From CACIAM-69d sp001698445 (GTDB lineage Bacteria; Cyanobacteriota; Cyanobacteriia; CACIAM-69d), in the NCBI RefSeq assembly GCF_043235035.1, contig NZ_JAZAQF010000028.1:227245-291244 (forward strand): DNA of 64,000 nucleotides, read 5' to 3'. Under the pieces are notes generated by a model that had not been told where the DNA came from, did no database searches, and saw only the letters and a list, made by a program, of their open reading frames with translations. Shown one piece after another: positions 47,739-56,603 of this stretch; the stretch's first letter is position 1; each line of letters begins with the position of its first letter. Made by a program: the position numbers and the translations under genes.

Positions 47739-48193
47739 TTGTCCTTCGTTGGTCACGCGACGATCGGGCTATTGGATCACTCCTAACTTGGTTGCCAAAA
47801 CACCATTTAGCCGTTGAATTAATTGCCTTAGATCGGGCGATCGCCCCTGGCCAACCCTGGTTATAAAGACCTGAATGTTTATACAATTCCTGGCAATTTA
47901 GACGACCTGATCGCCATTTTGCTGGGCATTCTTCAGGCCAAGGCGTGACATTTTAGAAGATCTCTGAAAAGCCTAAATGGCTAACCTTTCAGGTCTTGCA
48001 AGCCAACGAAGACAAGGGGCTTAGGTTCCATGTCCCAGTCGTCGTAACAAGGGTCTTGAGCATCTTGCTCCCCACGATCCGCTAACGGCAGATCTAGGGT
48101 TTTGGGCTAAATGACGATTATTACTTGATCTGTACCAAAAAATGCTTTTCAGACCTCTTCTAAGTCAAGACCCCAAAATAGATTCATCAACAA
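47739..48193. other. Intergenic region with a degenerate palindrome
   Basis: It lies between the small membrane protein and the gap2 terminator. At 48012-48031, CAAGGGGCTTAGGTTCCATG is a decayed copy of the dispersed palindrome. No gene seen. Confidence 0.45.
48012..48031. repeat. Dispersed palindrome, degenerate copy 6
   Basis: The left half (CAAGGGGCTTA) is intact and the right half has diverged, so it can no longer fold well. It lies between convergent genes, where gap2 now has its own terminator. Confidence 0.5.
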
Positions 48194-48230
48194 TAAAAAA
48201 AGGGAAGCAGAATGTTACACCCTGCCTCCC
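48194..48230 (-). terminator. Intrinsic terminator of gap2
   Basis: On the minus strand a 9-bp stem (GGGAGGCAG with CTGCTTCCC, one G:T) and an 11-nt loop are followed by TTTTTTT. It lies 78 nt past the gap2 stop. Confidence 0.88.
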
Positions 48231-48308
48231 GCATGATTCAAAAAACGACTGGCCAAGACTAGCTACAGAACATTGCAAGATCGAGTAGCTAGCTAAAGCG
48301 TTTGGAAA

Positions 48309-49322
48309 CTACTTCCACTTGCGGGCGACCAGTTCCGCCAAGTCCACAACGCGCTGGCTGTAGCCCCACTCGTTGTCATACCAAGCGATGACCTTCACCA
48401 TGTCGCCGCCCAGCACCAAAGTCAGGCTAGCATCCACGATCGAGGAAGCATCGGTTCCCTTGTAGTCCGACGAAACCAAGGGCAGATCGCTGTATTCCAA
48501 AATGCCCTTCAGACCGTTTTCAGCGGCGGCCTTCAGCACTTCGTTCACCTGCTCGGCGATCGTGCTCTTTTCCACCTGGGCTACAAAGTCCACCACCGAA
48601 ACGTTCGGGGTCGGCACGCGCATGGCGATCCCGTTCAGCTTGCCCTTCATTTCCGGCAACACTAGGGCCACAGCCTTGGCAGCGCCGGTGGAGGTGGGCA
48701 CAATGTTCATAGCCGCAGCACGAGCCCGACGCACATCCCGGTGGCTTGCATCCAGCAACCGTTGGTCGCCGGTGTAGCTGTGGGTGGTGGTCATGGTGCC
48801 TTTGATGATGCCAAAGTTCTCATGCAACACCTTCACCACGGGAGCCAAGCAGTTGGTGGTGCAGCTCGCGTTACTAACGATGTTGAATTTGTCGTGGTCG
48901 TAGTCGCTGTCGTTCACGCCCATCACGAACGTGCCAACACCGTCACCCTTGCCCGGAGCGGTGATCAGGACTTTCTTGGCACCGGCTTGGATGTGCTTAG
49001 AAGCGCCTTCTTCGCTAACAAATACGCCTGTCGATTCAATGATCAGGTCAATGCCCCACTCGGCCCAGGGCAACTTGAGCGGATCCCGATCGGACACGCA
49101 TTTGATCGTTTTGCCGTTGACGGTAATGGAATTTTCGTCAGCCTGAATGTCGGCATTTAGCTTGCCGAGCATCGTGTCGTACTTGAGCAAGTGGGCATTC
49201 GTCTTGGGGTCGGACGTATCGTTAATGCCCACCAGTTCGAGCTGGCTATCTTGGCGGGTCAACCAGCATCTTAAGAAGTTACGACCGATTCGGCCAAAAC
49301 CGTTAATGGCGACTCTAATCAC
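48309..49322 (-). CDS. gap2: Glyceraldehyde-3-phosphate dehydrogenase, Calvin-cycle type
   Basis: 337 aa with a GTG start (VIRVAINGFGRIGRN). The NAD(P) motif GFGRIG opens the chain, and the active-site Cys is in SNASCTTNCLAP (near residue 154). Length and sequence fit the NADP-accepting Gap2 of cyanobacteria, which works in the Calvin cycle and gluconeogenesis. An 88-bp element shared with the peroxiredoxin gene lies 120 bp upstream of the start, within a long leader. Confidence 0.96.
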   Translation of the reverse strand: MIRVAINGFGRIGRNFLRCWLTRQDSQLELVGINDTSDPKTNAHLLKYDTMLGKLNADIQADENSITVNGKTIKCVSDRDPLKLPWAEWGIDLIIESTGVFVSEEGASKHIQAGAKKVLITAPGKGDGVGTFVMGVNDSDYDHDKFNIVSNASCTTNCLAPVVKVLHENFGIIKGTMTTTHSYTGDQRLLDASHRDVRRARAAAMNIVPTSTGAAKAVALVLPEMKGKLNGIAMRVPTPNVSVVDFVAQVEKSTIAEQVNEVLKAAAENGLKGILEYSDLPLVSSDYKGTDASSIVDASLTLVLGGDMVKVIAWYDNEWGYSQRVVDLAELVARKWK

Positions 49323-49442
49323 TATGCTATGCCCTCGCGTGCTTAGGGTGTATTAAGGAAATAGTTGACGGGTTTCCCACATTTTCGGAGCGGGAATGCC
49401 AGCCCTAATTCAGCAACCACTGAAGTTGCTCAACTAGACCAC

Positions 49443-49530
49443 GGGTTGACGCTTTGTCGGCTGCTGCTGGCGAACCAGGCTGACGCTGATCTCTGCGTCT
49501 GTTTCGAGTCTCGGACTGCCCGCCCGCGAC
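49443..49530 (-). promoter_or_regulatory. Shared 88-bp leader element, gap2 copy (candidate cis-RNA)
   Basis: Read on the minus strand this segment aligns without gaps to 62839-62926 upstream of the peroxiredoxin gene: 72 of 88 positions match, including the first 24. Both contain a CTGG-TTCG-CCAG hairpin and a GACGY-8nt-GCGTC stem (GACGC here, GACGT there, so pairing is kept by wobble). It lies 120 nt before the gap2 start. No known riboswitch class was recognised. Confidence 0.7.
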
Positions 49531-50130
49531 TTGAAGGCGTTGATTGTACCCAAAATCATATGGTACAGGCTAACTGCACGATCTGATTCCGGGAACTGAG
49601 GCGGGGTTGATCGGGTCGATCGATCCCCCCAAAACAGAGGGCGAGCACACGAAAAGCTGCCCCAAGCGATCGCCTGACAAGTGCCAAGCCATCATGCCAG
49701 CAATGTGCCCACATTTAACCATCGATCCCGGCCCAATCCCAACTAATCGCAACGGATTTTGCAGAATTTTTGCGGGGATCATGATCGCTGGTTGCTGTTT
49801 GGCCCTGAAGTGAGTGATGGCTGCTGGGAACGAAACCCGGTGGGGCGATCGCCAAAAGCTGGGTTTGGGCTTGGTCAAGGTCTGCTTGAGGTCTGCTTGA
49901 GGCTTGGCTGGAGCCGCTTAAGCACCCTTCTGGGACGATCGTCCCGATCGGGCTGTTCTCCGTCGAAATGGGTTAAATTCGCAAGAAATTCGCAAGATTT
50001 TAGGCCGCAATCATTCGCCAAAACCCACAGCCCAGGCTGGTTTCAGGAGGATCAACGCTTCTCTGCGGCAATTTGACCGTTGCTGATATGATATGGCGTG
50101 ATTGTTGGTGTGGTGTTTTGAGGAGCGGCA
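49531..50130. other. Divergent intergenic region between gap2 and murC
   Basis: 600 bp that must contain the gap2 and murC promoters. A direct repeat, GGTCTGCTTGA twice, lies at 49878-49901. Reading frames of 68 and 102 codons on opposite strands look like chance. No gene is supported. Confidence 0.45.
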
Positions 50131-51672
50131 ATGCCGAATCTTGTGGATTTTAGCGGAAGGCCTTTCCACTTTATTGGCATCGGTGGCATCGGCATGTCGG
50201 CTCTCGCGTATATTCTGGTCAAGCAGAAGATCCCCGTTTCTGGATCAGACGCGCGATCGAGCCATATTACTCAACGCCTTGAACAACTAGGTGCTCAGAT
50301 TTTTTGGCAACAATCCGCAACGAACTTCGATGCCTTCCGTTCCGGTGTGCCTTTTGCAACTCCTCCCGCGCTGCCCTCTGATGTTCCCCTGGCGGCAACG
50401 GCCCTAGCCACGGTTCCCGAGGCCGAAGCGCACTCCACCGCACCGCAAGCCCTGCCGCAGGTTGTCTGCTCAACGGCGATTCAGGCAGAAAACCCAGAAT
50501 ATCAAGCGGCTGTGGAGCTGGGTTGTCCAATTTTGCATCGTTCAGACCTGCTAGCGGCGCTGATGACCCGATCGCGCGGAATCGCCGTTGCCGGAACCCA
50601 TGGCAAAACCACCACCAGCAGCCTGATTGGTTACATGCTGCTCCAGGCAGGCATTGATCCCACCATCATTGTGGGCGGCGAGGTGGGCGCTTGGGAGGGC
50701 AATGCGCGCTTAGGCCAGGGCCCTTACCTGGTGGCGGAGGCGGATGAGTCCGATGGCTCACTGATTAAGCTTTTTGCGGAACTCGGCGTTATCACTAACA
50801 TTGAACTCGACCACCCCGATCACTACCAATCGCTTGATGGGGTGGTCGAAATCTTTGAGCAGTTTACCCACAACTGCCAACGCTGGGTGGGGTGTTTGGA
50901 CTGTCCCACGTTGCGCGATCGACTCAAACCCGACATTTCCTACAGTCTCGATCCCGATCGCGTGGCCGATTACACCGTGCTGAACCCCCAATATACGGCC
51001 CAGGGTGTCACAGCCACAGTGCTAGAACGTGGGGAGGTGCTCGGGGAAATCCAACTGCAACTGATGGGCCAGCACAATCTCAGCAATGCCCTGGCTGCCG
51101 TGGCCGTGGGTCGGGCCTTGGGATTGGACTTTGCCCAAATTGCCGGAGGATTGGCGGGCTTTCAGGGGGCCCAGCGTCGCTTTGAGCATCGGGGTACCGA
51201 GGGGGGAATCGCCCTGTATGACGACTACGCACACCATCCGAGCGAAATTCGCGCCACCTTGGCCGCGGCTCGCCAACGGTTGAGCGCCCAAGCAGGGCAA
51301 TCGCGAGTAGTGGCAATTTTTCAGCCCCACCGCTACAGTCGCACCCAAACCTTTCTTGAGGAGTTTGCCCAATCATTTCAGGATGCAGATTTAGTGGCCA
51401 TTGCGGATATTTATGCCGCTGGTGAGAAACAGGTTCCAGGACTCAGTGGTCAAACCTTGGCCGATCGGGTGGCGACCTACCATCCCGAAGTGTCCTATTG
51501 CGGCTCGCTCGATAACACACACCAATTTCTGTCTGTGGCTCTTCAACCGGGTGACCTAGCCCTCTTTTTAGGCGCAGGGAATCTCAATCAAATCGTGCCT
51601 TTGGTGCTGAAGGATTTGGCAGCCCGGGCCGATCGGGCCACGGATGATTGCAAAACCAGCAGTGCTCTCTAA
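50131..51672 (+). CDS. murC: UDP-N-acetylmuramate--L-alanine ligase
   Basis: 513 aa with GAGGAG before the ATG. FHFIGIGGIGMSALAYIL is the N-terminal UDP-binding Rossmann motif, AVAGTHGKTTTSSLIGYML the ATP loop, and YDDYAHHPSEIRATL the C-terminal Mur ligase motif. It adds L-Ala to UDP-MurNAc in the cytoplasm. An Ala/Pro-rich insert (about residues 70-110) lies in the N-terminal domain. murB follows, so the two are probably co-transcribed despite a 328-bp gap. Confidence 0.96.
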   Translation: MPNLVDFSGRPFHFIGIGGIGMSALAYILVKQKIPVSGSDARSSHITQRLEQLGAQIFWQQSATNFDAFRSGVPFATPPALPSDVPLAATALATVPEAEAHSTAPQALPQVVCSTAIQAENPEYQAAVELGCPILHRSDLLAALMTRSRGIAVAGTHGKTTTSSLIGYMLLQAGIDPTIIVGGEVGAWEGNARLGQGPYLVAEADESDGSLIKLFAELGVITNIELDHPDHYQSLDGVVEIFEQFTHNCQRWVGCLDCPTLRDRLKPDISYSLDPDRVADYTVLNPQYTAQGVTATVLERGEVLGEIQLQLMGQHNLSNALAAVAVGRALGLDFAQIAGGLAGFQGAQRRFEHRGTEGGIALYDDYAHHPSEIRATLAAARQRLSAQAGQSRVVAIFQPHRYSRTQTFLEEFAQSFQDADLVAIADIYAAGEKQVPGLSGQTLADRVATYHPEVSYCGSLDNTHQFLSVALQPGDLALFLGAGNLNQIVPLVLKDLAARADRATDDCKTSSAL

Positions 51673-51780
51673 TCTGCGGGTGCATTACCCGATCGGGTGC
51701 TGTTGCTACTTCGCTGACTGAACCGTTTTGAATCGACCCTTAGAGTTTGGATGCGCTCCATCGCATTCCAGTTCTCTATA

Positions 51781-51819
51781 TCTAGGCTCTGGATCTAGGC
51801 TCTGGATCTCGATTCTGGA
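51781..51819. repeat. 13-bp tandem repeat between murC and murB
   Basis: Three copies of a 13-bp unit, TCTAGGCTCTGGA twice then TCTCGATTCTGGA. Further degenerate copies run to about 51870, and GTTGCAAT words near 51955-51992. The whole 51673-52000 gap holds nothing else recognisable. Confidence 0.75.
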
Positions 51820-52000
51820 TTTCGATTTTAGATCTAGATTGCGGGTCTTGATTTCAGATCCTAGTTCCCTGGTTTGGTTCCGCATTTCGGCTTCGTTGCA
51901 CCAGGTCACTGCATCCTCCCTAGTTGCAGTTTCTAATCGCAATCCGCAATTCGTTTGTTGCAATCCCTTGTCGCAATCTGTTTGTTGCAATTTTGAACCT

Positions 52001-52924
52001 ATGGTGACTCAACTGCACTCACCCGCCACAAAGACGGGTAGCCTGATTCAGTCCAATGTCTCCCTAGCGCGGTTTACTTCTTTTCGGGTTGGGGGGCCAG
52101 CCGAATGGTATGCCGCTCCCAAAACCCTTGATGATTTATACGAGTGCTTTGAGTGGGCCGATCGCAACAGTGTTCCCGTGACCCTTTTGGGGGCGGGATC
52201 TAATCTTTTGATCAGCGATCGGGGCATTTCGGGTTTAACCATTGGCACACGCTATTTACGGCGGATTCAGATCGATCGGGAGAACGCAAGGATCAAGGCC
52301 GGTGCTGGCGTATCCATGGCCGCCTTGGCCTGGAAAGCGGCCTATCTAGGCTGGAGCGGTCTGGAATGGTCGGTGGGCATTCCCGGCAGCATCGGCGGCA
52401 GCATCGTCATGAACGCTGGGGCCCATGGCAGCGAAATTCGTGACGTGTTGTTGCAAGCCACCGTTTTAGCTCCCCAAACGGGTCAAATCCAACACCGATC
52501 GTCAGCGGATTTGGGCTACAGCTATCGCACCTCCAGCCTGCAAGGAGACAGCCAACTGGTCACGGAAGCCACCTTCCAACTTCAGCCCGGCCACGACTCC
52601 CGCGCTCTGCAAGCTCAAACTCGCGAGCACCTGGAGCGCCGCCATGCTACCCAGCCCTACCATCTGCCCAGTTGCGGCAGTGTGTTTCGCAATCCGGAAC
52701 CCCGCAAGGCCGGTTGGCTGATTGAGCAGTCGGGATTGAAGGGACATCGCATTGGGGGTGCGGAAGTGGCCCAAATGCACGCGAACTTTATCTTGAACCG
52801 CGATAACGCCACGGCCACGGACATTTTTAATCTGATTGATTGCGTCCGTAATGAGGTGTACAGCCGTTGGGATGTGCTTCTAGAGCCGGAGGTACGGATG
52901 TTGGGGCCATTTTGCGCTGTTTAG
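52001..52924 (+). CDS. murB: UDP-N-acetylenolpyruvoylglucosamine reductase
   Basis: 307 aa from the ATG at 52001; the frame is open from 51728 but that part is repeat DNA. FAD-binding motifs are visible: TSFRVGGPAEWYAAP, VTLLGAGSNLLISD and GLEWSVGIPGSIGGSIVMNAG. LPSCGSVFRNP and AGWLIEQSGLKGHRIGGAEV complete the type I MurB core. It makes UDP-MurNAc from the enolpyruvyl intermediate. A 10-bp repeat (CTGTCTGGCA) directly follows the stop. Confidence 0.95.
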   Translation: MVTQLHSPATKTGSLIQSNVSLARFTSFRVGGPAEWYAAPKTLDDLYECFEWADRNSVPVTLLGAGSNLLISDRGISGLTIGTRYLRRIQIDRENARIKAGAGVSMAALAWKAAYLGWSGLEWSVGIPGSIGGSIVMNAGAHGSEIRDVLLQATVLAPQTGQIQHRSSADLGYSYRTSSLQGDSQLVTEATFQLQPGHDSRALQAQTREHLERRHATQPYHLPSCGSVFRNPEPRKAGWLIEQSGLKGHRIGGAEVAQMHANFILNRDNATATDIFNLIDCVRNEVYSRWDVLLEPEVRMLGPFCAV

Positions 52925-53177
52925 CGCTGTCTGGCACTGTCTGGCACTGTTCGGCAATGTCCAGCATTCCAGTATGGCCCCAGCGCCCTTAAGTGGGTGT
53001 TGACGCGATCGCCTGTTGCGGGGCTTCGCGTCACGGGGCCAAGGCTCGACTAATCGGCGTTCGATCAGCGTTCGATCGGCCCTTGAGCGGCGTGATTCAT
53101 CAACCAAAACCAGCGCCCCTAGGCAGCAACGGGCATGATTTCCGCCCCATCAACCCATCAACACAGCCCCTGTCAGG

Positions 53178-54383
53178 ATGCATCACCCCATGATTCCATG
53201 CGATCGCCGCTATGCCCTGGTGCATGAATGGTTAACTCCGCTGGCCACGGGGGGGTCTGAGTTGGTGGTGCGGGAAATGGTGACCCAGCTCGATCGCTGG
53301 TTGCCGGAACCGGTGGCTTTGCACGCGCTGATCGATTTCGAGTCTAGCAATTCTGAAAGTTACTTGTATGGCCGAGCGATCGGCCATACCTTTTTGCAGC
53401 GCTTTCCGGGAGCCATTCGTGGAGTGCAGCGCTATTTGCCCCTTTGGCCCTTGGCGATCGAGCAATTAGACCTGCGAGCCTATGACATCATTCTGTCCTC
53501 TTCCCATGCGGTGGCGAAGGGGGCGCTGGTGGCGGCCCATCAGTTGCATGTTTGCTATTGCCATGCGCCCATGCGCTATGCCTGGGACTTGACCCATGAT
53601 TATTTGGCGGGCAGTCGATCGGGTCGTGGCCCAATCGGCTGGCTCACCCGCTATTTGCTGCATCGATTGCGGTTGTGGGATGTGCTGGCGGCGAATCGGG
53701 TTGATTTTTTTGCGGCTAACTCCCGCACCACGGCCAATCGAATCTGGCGCTGCTATCGACGGCGGGCGGAGGTGATTTACCCGCCGGTACAGGTCGATCG
53801 ATTCCCCCTGCAAACCACCAAGGATGACTATTACCTCTGCGTTACCAGGCTAGTGCCCTATAAGCGGGTGGACTTGATTGTGGAGGCGTTCAATCAATTG
53901 GGATTGCCCCTGATGGTGATTGGGGGCGGGCCGATGCTGGAATCCTTGCGCGAACAGGCCCAGGCCAACGTGCAACTGTTGGGCGAGCAACCAGACGCGG
54001 TGGTGGCCCAAGCCATGGCCCAGGCGCGGGCCTTTGTCTATGCGGCGTTTGAGGATTTTGGGATTGCACCTGTGGAAGCCCAGGCCTGCGGTACGCCCGT
54101 GATTGCCTTTGCCCAAGGGGGAACCGGCGAAACGGTGCGTGACTGTCGCCAGGATCCCAAAACGGGCACAGGGCTGCTGTTTGAGCAACAAACCAGCGAG
54201 GCGATCGCGGCGGCGGTGACGGCGTTTGAAGACTATCGATCGCGCCTGAGTGCTGAGGCGATTCACCGCCACGCCCAGTCCTTCAGTCCCGATGTGTTTC
54301 GCGATCGTTACTTTGGGTTTGTGAACTGGTGTTGGCAAGAGTTTCAGCGCGATCGACAGACCCCAACTGAGTTTTTCCGTTAA
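53178..54383 (+). CDS. GT4-family glycosyltransferase
   Basis: 401 aa; the ATG at 53178 or the ATG four codons later may be the start. The N-terminal domain (ALVHEWLTPLATGGSELVV, then SSHAVAKGA and CYCHAPMRYAWDL) is of the WbaZ-like type used in surface polysaccharide synthesis. The GT-B nucleotide-sugar motif lies in PYKRVDLIVEAF and AFEDFGIAPVEAQACGTPVI. It should transfer a sugar to an oligosaccharide or lipid carrier at the membrane; donor and acceptor are unknown. Confidence 0.88.
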   Translation: MHHPMIPCDRRYALVHEWLTPLATGGSELVVREMVTQLDRWLPEPVALHALIDFESSNSESYLYGRAIGHTFLQRFPGAIRGVQRYLPLWPLAIEQLDLRAYDIILSSSHAVAKGALVAAHQLHVCYCHAPMRYAWDLTHDYLAGSRSGRGPIGWLTRYLLHRLRLWDVLAANRVDFFAANSRTTANRIWRCYRRRAEVIYPPVQVDRFPLQTTKDDYYLCVTRLVPYKRVDLIVEAFNQLGLPLMVIGGGPMLESLREQAQANVQLLGEQPDAVVAQAMAQARAFVYAAFEDFGIAPVEAQACGTPVIAFAQGGTGETVRDCRQDPKTGTGLLFEQQTSEAIAAAVTAFEDYRSRLSAEAIHRHAQSFSPDVFRDRYFGFVNWCWQEFQRDRQTPTEFFR

Positions 54384-54437
54384 CATCCGCGCAACTCAAC
54401 CCGCCTAAGCCCTACAGTGAATAGTGATGGATCGTGG

Positions 54438-54461
54438 ATCCTACCGAGCCAATGGTAGGAT
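54438..54461. promoter_or_regulatory. 8-8-8 inverted repeat upstream of sir
   Basis: ATCCTACC, an 8-nt loop, and GGTAGGAT form a perfect inverted repeat 75 bp before the sir start. It could be an operator for a sulfur or nitrogen regulator or a leader hairpin. No regulator class was matched. Confidence 0.45.
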
Positions 54462-54535
54462 GGAGTATCGATTCTCCGATATCTCGATCGACTTACGGGG
54501 CATTCAATCCCCCCTTATTTGCCACTGCTGGACTC

Positions 54536-56494
54536 ATGGCCAAATCTGCTAGCTCGCCGGTTGCTGCACCCACCGAAACTCGTCTCTCGAAAGTTGAAGG
54601 ACTCAAAGAACGAAGCAACTTTCTCCGGGAACCCGTTGCGTCGGAACTGTTGCTGGACACCAATTATTTTTCCAATGATGCGATTCAAATCCTGAAATTC
54701 CACGGCTCCTATCAACAGGTCGATCGAGACCTGCAAAAGCCGGGCCAGGAAAAGCCCTATCAGATGATGTTGCGCACCCGCAGCCCGGGAGGGTTCATCC
54801 CGCCGCAACTATATCTGACGCTTGATCGCCTGGCCAGTGAATATGGCAACGAAACCCTGCGCGCCACAACCCGTCAGGGCTTTCAGTTGCACGGGATTCT
54901 GAAAAAGAACCTGAAGGCCACGATCGCCGCGATCGTCAACAGCATGGGGTCAACCCTCGGCGCTTGCGGCGACCTGAACCGCAACGTGATGGCCCCACCA
55001 GCGCCCTACAAAAACCGCCCCGAGTATCAACTGGCGTTGGCCTATGCCAACAACATTGCGGACTTGCTCACGCCGCAAACGGGGGCCTACTACGAAATTT
55101 GGCTGGATGGGGAAAAGGCTATTTCCGCCGAAGAAGACCCGGCCGTGAAGGCGGCCCGCCAAAGCAACGGCTCCACGCCCATGCGCCTGGACACGGAAGA
55201 GCCGATCTATGGCGCAACCTACATGCCCCGCAAGTTCAAATGCGCGGTGACGGTTCCGGGGGACAACTCCGTGGATTTGTTTTCCCAGGACTTGAGCTTG
55301 GTGGTGATCACCAATGAGCAAGGGGAGTTGGAAGGGTTCAATGTCTATGCCGGTGGCGGTTTGGGCCGCACCCACAACAAGGAAGAAACCTTTGCCCGCA
55401 TTGCCGATGAAATTGGCTTTGTGGGGGCGGCGGATGTCTATGGCCTGGTGAAGGCGATCGTGGCGGTGCAACGGGACTATGGCGATCGCTTCGATCGTCG
55501 TCACTCCCGGATGAAGTACCTGCTGCACGATTGGGGGGTGGCCAAGTTCCGCGACCATGTGGAAGATTACTTGGGCAAAAAGCTGGAACCGGCGCGCCCC
55601 CTGCCCGCCTGGCGCTATGAGGACTTCTTGGGCTGGCATGAACAGGGCGATGGCCATTTGTTCTTGGGCCTGTCGATCCAAAATGGGCGAGTACATGACC
55701 AGGGTGATTTCAAGCTGCGATCGGCTCTGCGGCAAATTGTGGAACGGTTCCAGTTGCCGATGCTGCTGACTCCCCATCAGAATGTGCTGTTCTATGACAT
55801 TAAGCCGGGCGATCGAGCCGCCATTGAAAAAATCCTGACCGACTGCGGGGTTTGGGCGATCGAGCAAATTGATCCCCTGGAGCGGCTGGCGATGGCTTGC
55901 CCAGCCATGCCCACCTGCGGCTTGGCCATCACCGAATCGGAGCGGGCCCTGCCGGGCTTTGTGGAGCGCATTCGATCGTTGATGGAGCGCTTAGGCTTGG
56001 GTGATGAATCCTTCGTGATTCGGATGACCGGTTGCCCCAACGGTTGTGCTCGGCCCTACATGGCTGAGTTGGGTTTTGTGGGCAGCGCGCCCAATGCCTA
56101 CCAAGTTTGGCTCGGGGGTTCTCCTAGCCAAACCCGCTTGGCCCAAACGTTTACGGAACGAATGAAGGATACGGATCTGGAATCGTTCCTGGAACCGATT
56201 TTGGTTTACTTCAAGCGATCGCGCGAACCGGGCGAAAGCTTTGGTGATTTCTGCCATCGGGTCGGGTTTGATACGCTGCGGCACTTTATGCAGGCCTATC
56301 GCCCGATCGATGCCAAGGCCGAGAAGGACGGTCAGGGGCGAGCCAGCAACGGCAGCGCCGCTCCCCGCCATCGAATTGGCATTCGCGATGAGTTGTACAA
56401 GTCGGTGCAGACCCTGGCTGCTGATCGGGGACAGTCGGCCACCGCGCTGATCAATGAGGCGATCGCCGCTTACCTCAATCAGCAGTCCAACTAG
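54536..56494 (+). CDS. sir: Ferredoxin-dependent sulfite reductase with C-terminal ribbon-helix-helix-like tail
   Basis: 652 aa from the ATG at 54536; the frame runs upstream to 54434 through the inverted repeat. The siroheme/4Fe-4S ligands are visible as ACPAMPTCGLA (Cys-x5-Cys) and TGCPNGCARPY (Cys-x3-Cys). Arg/Lys-rich motifs in LRATTRQGFQLHGILKKN bind sulfite. It reduces sulfite to sulfide with six electrons from ferredoxin. After the catalytic part (about residue 600) a linker leads to HRIGIRDELYKSVQTL then ATALINEAIAAYL, which looks like a ribbon-helix-helix DNA-binding fold. Confidence 0.93.
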   Translation: MAKSASSPVAAPTETRLSKVEGLKERSNFLREPVASELLLDTNYFSNDAIQILKFHGSYQQVDRDLQKPGQEKPYQMMLRTRSPGGFIPPQLYLTLDRLASEYGNETLRATTRQGFQLHGILKKNLKATIAAIVNSMGSTLGACGDLNRNVMAPPAPYKNRPEYQLALAYANNIADLLTPQTGAYYEIWLDGEKAISAEEDPAVKAARQSNGSTPMRLDTEEPIYGATYMPRKFKCAVTVPGDNSVDLFSQDLSLVVITNEQGELEGFNVYAGGGLGRTHNKEETFARIADEIGFVGAADVYGLVKAIVAVQRDYGDRFDRRHSRMKYLLHDWGVAKFRDHVEDYLGKKLEPARPLPAWRYEDFLGWHEQGDGHLFLGLSIQNGRVHDQGDFKLRSALRQIVERFQLPMLLTPHQNVLFYDIKPGDRAAIEKILTDCGVWAIEQIDPLERLAMACPAMPTCGLAITESERALPGFVERIRSLMERLGLGDESFVIRMTGCPNGCARPYMAELGFVGSAPNAYQVWLGGSPSQTRLAQTFTERMKDTDLESFLEPILVYFKRSREPGESFGDFCHRVGFDTLRHFMQAYRPIDAKAEKDGQGRASNGSAAPRHRIGIRDELYKSVQTLAADRGQSATALINEAIAAYLNQQSN

Positions 56495-56603
56495 CTGCCA
56501 ATCTCAAGCCAATCTCAAGCCGATCTCGATCCGAATCTCGGTCGGCTGGATTCAGCAAGCCTCAACAAGCCTCAATCGATCGGTTGTTGAGCCGTGCGAA
56601 TCC

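Noticed and set aside
49570..49878. Opposing frames of 102 and 68 codons between gap2 and murC
   Set aside because: They overlap each other, lack ribosome sites and show no family pattern.
50331..50460. Ala/Pro-rich insert in MurC as a separate domain or frameshift
   Set aside because: The frame is continuous and flanking motifs are intact; probably a lineage-specific surface loop.
54950..55867. 305-codon frame antisense to sir
   Set aside because: The sense frame has full sulfite reductase motifs; the antisense frame has no recognisable domain and follows from codon bias.
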